16,580 bases of DNA, taken from the NCBI GenBank assembly GCA_001794205.1, contig MGJJ01000009.1, positions 1-16,580 on the forward strand, written 5' to 3'. The DNA comes from Candidatus Yanofskybacteria bacterium RIFCSPHIGHO2_01_FULL_44_22. GTDB lineage: Bacteria; Patescibacteriota; Minisyncoccia; 2-02-FULL-40-12; GWA2-44-9. Of this stretch, positions 13,222-16,580 are shown piece by piece; the stretch's first letter is position 1; each line of letters opens with the position of its first letter. Under the pieces are notes generated by a model that worked only from the letters and a program-made list of their open reading frames with translations, ran no database searches and was not told the DNA's origin. Made by a program: the position numbers and the translations under genes.

Positions 13222-13249
13222 ATAATAAATAAAGTAACAAAATAGTCAA
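13222..13249 (-). promoter_or_regulatory. Promoter of the coiled-coil orphan gene
   Basis: On the minus strand, TTGACT (13249-13244), a 16-nt spacer and TATTAT (13227-13222), each 5 of 6 to consensus. ATG 13184 follows 37 nt downstream. Confidence 0.65.
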
Positions 13250-13320
13250 GACATTTTTTGCCTTATTCCAACTTATTTCTAAATTTATTGCATCTACAAT
13301 TTCCCCCTTTTGGTATTTAC

Positions 13321-13329
13321 TGCTATACT
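13321..13329 (+). promoter_or_regulatory. Extended -10 promoter of the basic microprotein
   Basis: TGC-TATACT has the TGn extension and a 5-of-6 -10, 28 nt before ATG 13358. No -35 is evident at the normal distance. Confidence 0.5.
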
Positions 13330-13357
13330 CAAAAAGTAATTAACTAATAAAAAATAT

Positions 13358-13483
13358 ATGGCCAAAAGAGACACGGGATTAAAACACCACATCAAATCGC
13401 ACTCTCACAAAACCAAGAAGCGATTAGAAATAAAACGGCTTAGATTAGAAGACCAAGGAAAAAGAAACATGAACAAGGGATAA
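13358..13483 (+). CDS. Very basic 41-residue microprotein
   Basis: An ATG at 13358 opens 41 codons ending at TAA 13481-13483. The product has 9 Lys, 5 Arg and 4 His against 4 acidic residues (start MAKRDTGLKHHIKSHSHKTK, end EDQGKRNMNKG). This is the composition of a nucleic-acid-binding or ribosome-associated peptide. An extended -10 promoter sits upstream and the region holds no competing gene on either strand. There is no Shine-Dalgarno sequence. I do not recognise it as a known ribosomal protein. A non-coding stretch is the alternative, but the biased composition and isolated promoter favour a real gene. Confidence 0.5.
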   Translation: MAKRDTGLKHHIKSHSHKTKKRLEIKRLRLEDQGKRNMNKG

Positions 13484-13533
13484 GCAGAACAATAGATATA
13501 GACATAGCTTAAGAAAACTAAGAGTATCTTTAC

Positions 13534-15027
13534 TTAGGCTCCCCGCTGTTCCGGCTGTCCGCCGCGAATCTCCCGATACTTTTCCTTATATTTCTCAATT
13601 GTCGCTTCTACCTCATTATGCGGAATTTCTATCCGCAATAAATCAATGGCATTAATGGTATCGTAGATATCCAACTTATTTTGCAATTTGTAAATAGAAT
13701 CTCGCCACAAAATTGCTTTTTCGTATTCTCCTTTCTTCGCCGCTTCTCTTTTTAATTTTTCCATCATATCAATGAAAGCGCGATATACTCCTTTCTCCGC
13801 TCCGCCCTTGCTAATCGTCCTATCTTTGAAAGGAATGCGGAGAATTGATTTTTGCTCTTTCATTATTTGCCGAATGCGGCCGGTTCTCTGCCAATTAAAA
13901 GCTGTGGAAATGATTTTGGTGTAAAAATCGCGGGCTCTATCAACCTTATCTTTGGGAATATTAGGAATCGCCTCCATCGCCTCCAAAAGCCGCCAAGCAC
14001 CCACTTCAATCATTTCTAAACTCCACCAAGGCTTGGCTGAAGCCCACCAAAAGGAATCGCTTGCCAGTGATGCATCAATTTTATTTCTAAAGATGGGGTA
14101 TGTGGGGATATCAATCGGCACTTTGTAAAACTCCCCCAAAACCATATTCAGGAAATCCCACTGAAATTTATGGATAACATTTTCGGGGTCATTCCAGGAA
14201 AGAAATTGAATATTGTTTTTAATATCTTCGACACTGGAAGCCCAAGTGGATTTGACCGGCGAAACTTCTTCGTAATCTTTGTAATGTTTGGAAATGTCAG
14301 AAATTTGAATCAGTTTAAATTCCGGCGCCGCCAAAACATCAAAAAGCATTTTTTCCAAACCCGGCCGATGATGACCAAATGTTTCCACGTCCATGGCCGT
14401 AACCAAATAACGACCGCTCTTTAAGTCATCTTTCATTGCCTCTTTTAGAGTTTCTTCGGAACGGACAACCGCGCTCATTATCAAATTACTTAATCTCCTC
14501 TCGCGGAAAAAAACTAAAAGGTTGGAATCTTTAATTTTATAAACTTTTTTATAATCAACGTGGCCCGGTTCTCCTCCGCAAGCAATTTCGTCTAAAATAA
14601 TCCACTTGAATCCCAAATCCTCTAAAATAGGCGCAAGTTCTTTTTTATAAGCCATTTCCGGCAGGAAAAATCCCTGCGGCTTATATCCCTCACCCAAATA
14701 AAATTTATTAGTTTCGTCGTTAATCTGAATTTGACGGATAACTTCTTTCTCTTCCACAAGCGGCAAAAAAGCGTGATATTTAGAAGAACCGGTAAATTCC
14801 ACTCGTCCCTCTTTGCCGAGTTCTCTCAATATATCAATAAGGTCTCGATACCTGTATTTATCAAAAAGTTCCAGAAGCGCGCCGTTAATGTTAAAAGTGA
14901 GGCGGATTCTTTTATTCTTTTTTACGCCTTCAAGAATCGGTCGATAACTTTGAGCCACAATCGCTTCCATTATGTCCTCTTGCTGGCCCCACGGTTGGTA
15001 AAAATGTAAAAAGTTAGCCCAATACAT
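13534..15027 (-). CDS. Glycoside hydrolase family 57 protein (alpha-glucan acting)
   Basis: This 497-residue protein starts directly with the catalytic barrel. Residues 3-13 (WANFLHFYQPW) are the HQP-type first motif. KYHAFLPL (84-90) fits the second. GFFLPEMAY (119-127) holds the probable nucleophile E124, and TAMDVETFGHHRPG (210-223) holds the probable acid/base D213. The C-terminal half (about 300-490) is helical, as in GH57 enzymes. Family members include alpha-amylases, 4-alpha-glucanotransferases and branching enzymes; the exact activity cannot be fixed here. There is no signal peptide, so it acts in the cytoplasm. It follows glgA after 8 nt, without a Shine-Dalgarno sequence, which points to remodelling or breakdown of the glucan that GlgA makes. 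Confidence 0.88.
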   Translation of the reverse strand: MYWANFLHFYQPWGQQEDIMEAIVAQSYRPILEGVKKNKRIRLTFNINGALLELFDKYRYRDLIDILRELGKEGRVEFTGSSKYHAFLPLVEEKEVIRQIQINDETNKFYLGEGYKPQGFFLPEMAYKKELAPILEDLGFKWIILDEIACGGEPGHVDYKKVYKIKDSNLLVFFRERRLSNLIMSAVVRSEETLKEAMKDDLKSGRYLVTAMDVETFGHHRPGLEKMLFDVLAAPEFKLIQISDISKHYKDYEEVSPVKSTWASSVEDIKNNIQFLSWNDPENVIHKFQWDFLNMVLGEFYKVPIDIPTYPIFRNKIDASLASDSFWWASAKPWWSLEMIEVGAWRLLEAMEAIPNIPKDKVDRARDFYTKIISTAFNWQRTGRIRQIMKEQKSILRIPFKDRTISKGGAEKGVYRAFIDMMEKLKREAAKKGEYEKAILWRDSIYKLQNKLDIYDTINAIDLLRIEIPHNEVEATIEKYKEKYREIRGGQPEQRGA

Positions 15028-15034
15028 AAAATGA

Positions 15035-15052
15035 ATCAGCCGTTTGGCTGAT
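15035..15052 (-). other. Small hairpin at the glgA stop/GH57 junction
   Basis: A 7-bp inverted repeat (ATCAGCC-gttt-GGCTGAT) spans the glgA stop codon and ends 8 nt before the GH57 start codon. No T run follows, so it is not a terminator. It could tune coupling or mRNA stability, or be chance. Confidence 0.4.
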
Positions 15053-16571
15053 GATGATATTTAATAGTTTTTTTAAACAACTCAACGTATTCGCGAGCTG
15101 ATTTAGTCCACGAAAAATCGGCTTGCATGGCTCTCTTTTGAATATCGCGCCAGAATTCGGGATAGCGATACGTCTCAATGGCCCTTACCATCGTGCCGTA
15201 AAAAGCGCGATTATCAAACTTTTCAAAAACAAAACCGGTGCCGGTTTTGTTCGTTGGTTCATAATCCACGACGCTGTCCGCCAAACCGCCGGTCTTGCGG
15301 ACAAGCGGCACCGTACCGTAGCGCATCGCCTCCATTTGCGTCAAACCGGATGGCTCAAAACGCGAAGGGATGATAGTTGCGTCAACGCCGGCATAAACCA
15401 TATGGCCAAGAGCTTCGTCGTAGCTCAAATGAATGCCAACTTTTTGGGGATACTTTTTCGCAAGTTCTTGAAAAAAATTCATAAAGCGCCCTTCGCCCGA
15501 ACCGACAACCACCAGCTGCATATCAAAATTTTCCAGCAGTGACTCGCCCGCGTCCATAAGCAAACCGAGTCCTTTTTGATCGGTTAATCTTGAAACAATG
15601 CCAAAAAGAGGAATAGTGTCGCTAACCGGTAAATTAAATTTCTGCTGGAGAACTGACTTGTTTTTCGGTTTTAAATCCAGTGTTTTTGTGTCGTAATGAA
15701 ATTGAACATTTGGGTCGGTCTCGGGATTATAAATCTCGGTGTCGATGCCGTTTAAAATCCCGGAAAGTCTTGACCGTTTCTCGCTTAAAAGCTCATGCAA
15801 TCCTTCGCCGTATTCCGGCGTGGTGATTTCCTTCGCGTAGGTTGGCGAAACGGTGTTAATGACATCGGCATACATAATGCCCCGTCTCATAAAATTAAGC
15901 TTCAAAAGCCGCGGGTCATTAAAAGCTGGGATCGCTTCCTTACCCGAATCATAATCCATCTCGGATACGAAATGATGATCAAACATTGCCTGAAAAGAAA
16001 GATTATGAATGGAGAAAACAATGGCCATCGGCGAAAGCTTCGGGTCGCCTTTGTAGATAGTATGGAAATAATTAGGGATAAGACCGCTTTGCCAATCAGC
16101 GGCAATAATCACATCCGGCCGCCAAGACGATACTCTTAAAAATTCAAGCACCGCCCTCGAAAGCAACGCCCATCTTATGGCGTCATCGGCATAACCGTAA
16201 ACATTGGCCCGTTTCTCATAATATTCCATATTCTCAAGAAAGTACGCGATGGTTTCGCCCGAATCGCTGTCATACCTCAAAATATTGGAAACAAAAAGGC
16301 CGTGCGGGTCTTCTTCCTCAGAAGACGCAGGCCGCAAATCTTTAAATTCTGAACGCAAGGGATATTTTTCAAGATCAATCGCGGCATATTTGGGAATAAA
16401 AATACGGGCATCGTGGCCTAAATCCCGAAGAGCTTTGGGCAAAGAACGCATTACTTCGCCCAATCCGCCAACTTTAATAAAAGGCGCCGCCTCGGAGGCA
16501 ACAAAAAGAAGCCGAAGCTTCGGTTCTCGCTTAAAAATATTAATCTGGGAAATGATATTGGCCATGAACAT
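15036..16571 (-). CDS. glgA: Glycogen/starch synthase (GT5)
   Basis: This 511-residue GT-B enzyme transfers glucose from ADP- or UDP-glucose to the non-reducing end of an alpha-1,4-glucan. Signatures are the N-terminal SEAAPFIKVGGLGEV (26-40, K33), AADWQSGLIP (157-166), FSIHNLSFQ (186-194), the C-terminal domain GIVSRLTDQKGLGLL (324-338, R327 and K333) and the E-x7-E motif (E406-P-S-G-L-T-Q-M-E414). The length is slightly above the typical 480 residues because of a short N-terminal extension. ATG 16571 has an in-frame stop three codons upstream; Met3 (16565) is an alternative start. It is first in a two-gene unit with the GH57 enzyme. Confidence 0.95.
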   Translation of the reverse strand: MFMANIISQINIFKREPKLRLLFVASEAAPFIKVGGLGEVMRSLPKALRDLGHDARIFIPKYAAIDLEKYPLRSEFKDLRPASSEEEDPHGLFVSNILRYDSDSGETIAYFLENMEYYEKRANVYGYADDAIRWALLSRAVLEFLRVSSWRPDVIIAADWQSGLIPNYFHTIYKGDPKLSPMAIVFSIHNLSFQAMFDHHFVSEMDYDSGKEAIPAFNDPRLLKLNFMRRGIMYADVINTVSPTYAKEITTPEYGEGLHELLSEKRSRLSGILNGIDTEIYNPETDPNVQFHYDTKTLDLKPKNKSVLQQKFNLPVSDTIPLFGIVSRLTDQKGLGLLMDAGESLLENFDMQLVVVGSGEGRFMNFFQELAKKYPQKVGIHLSYDEALGHMVYAGVDATIIPSRFEPSGLTQMEAMRYGTVPLVRKTGGLADSVVDYEPTNKTGTGFVFEKFDNRAFYGTMVRAIETYRYPEFWRDIQKRAMQADFSWTKSAREYVELFKKTIKYHHQPNG

Positions 16572-16580
16572 TATTAATTA

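Noticed and set aside
13515..13536. Weak minus-strand hairpin (CTAAG/CTTAG then TTTT) after the GH57 gene
   Set aside because: A 5-bp AT-rich stem with a long loop is too weak to call as a terminator.

Overview
This window looks like a chromosomal segment of a small-genome fermentative bacterium, most likely a member of the Candidate Phyla Radiation (Patescibacteria, Parcubacteria-like). The signs are a dnaG-rpoD pair, a phosphoketolase-acetate kinase pair, a glycogen synthase-GH57 pair, no respiratory or biosynthetic genes, genes that appear leaderless, and short repeat insertions inside genes of a kind I associate with these genomes. The lineage is an inference from gene content; no rRNA or tRNA gene is present to fix it.

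Left part (1-4850, + strand). The 3' end of an unidentified gene is followed by a GWxTD-like putative exported protein and a terminator. Next come DNA primase (dnaG, with two 7-bp tandem-repeat insertions) and the primary sigma factor (rpoD), 2 nt apart. After rpoD lies a strong promoter that drives a structured, terminator-like leader RNA.

Middle (4887-6870). The leader precedes a secreted trypsin-like serine protease gene, which ends in a very strong terminator. A cluster of intergenic hairpins, a small membrane protein gene and a block of direct and inverted TATTACAAG repeats follow. The repeat block separates two convergent transcription units.

Central minus-strand operon (11450 down to 6877). 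Two tiny membrane proteins, phosphoketolase (xfp), acetate kinase (ackA) and a DUF167 protein are packed with gaps of 1-34 nt behind one promoter that appears leaderless. Phosphoketolase cleaves xylulose-5-P or fructose-6-P to acetyl-phosphate, and acetate kinase turns that into acetate and ATP, so this is probably a main ATP-yielding route. The two membrane proteins are unexplained partners.

Accessory island (11613-13483). There are three orphan genes with strong Shine-Dalgarno sequences, each with a candidate promoter and separated by back-to-back terminators, and then an unannotated 41-residue, very basic microprotein.

Right end (16571 down to 13534, - strand). Glycogen synthase (glgA) is followed 8 nt later by a GH57 glycoside hydrolase, giving a storage alpha-glucan synthesis and remodelling unit.
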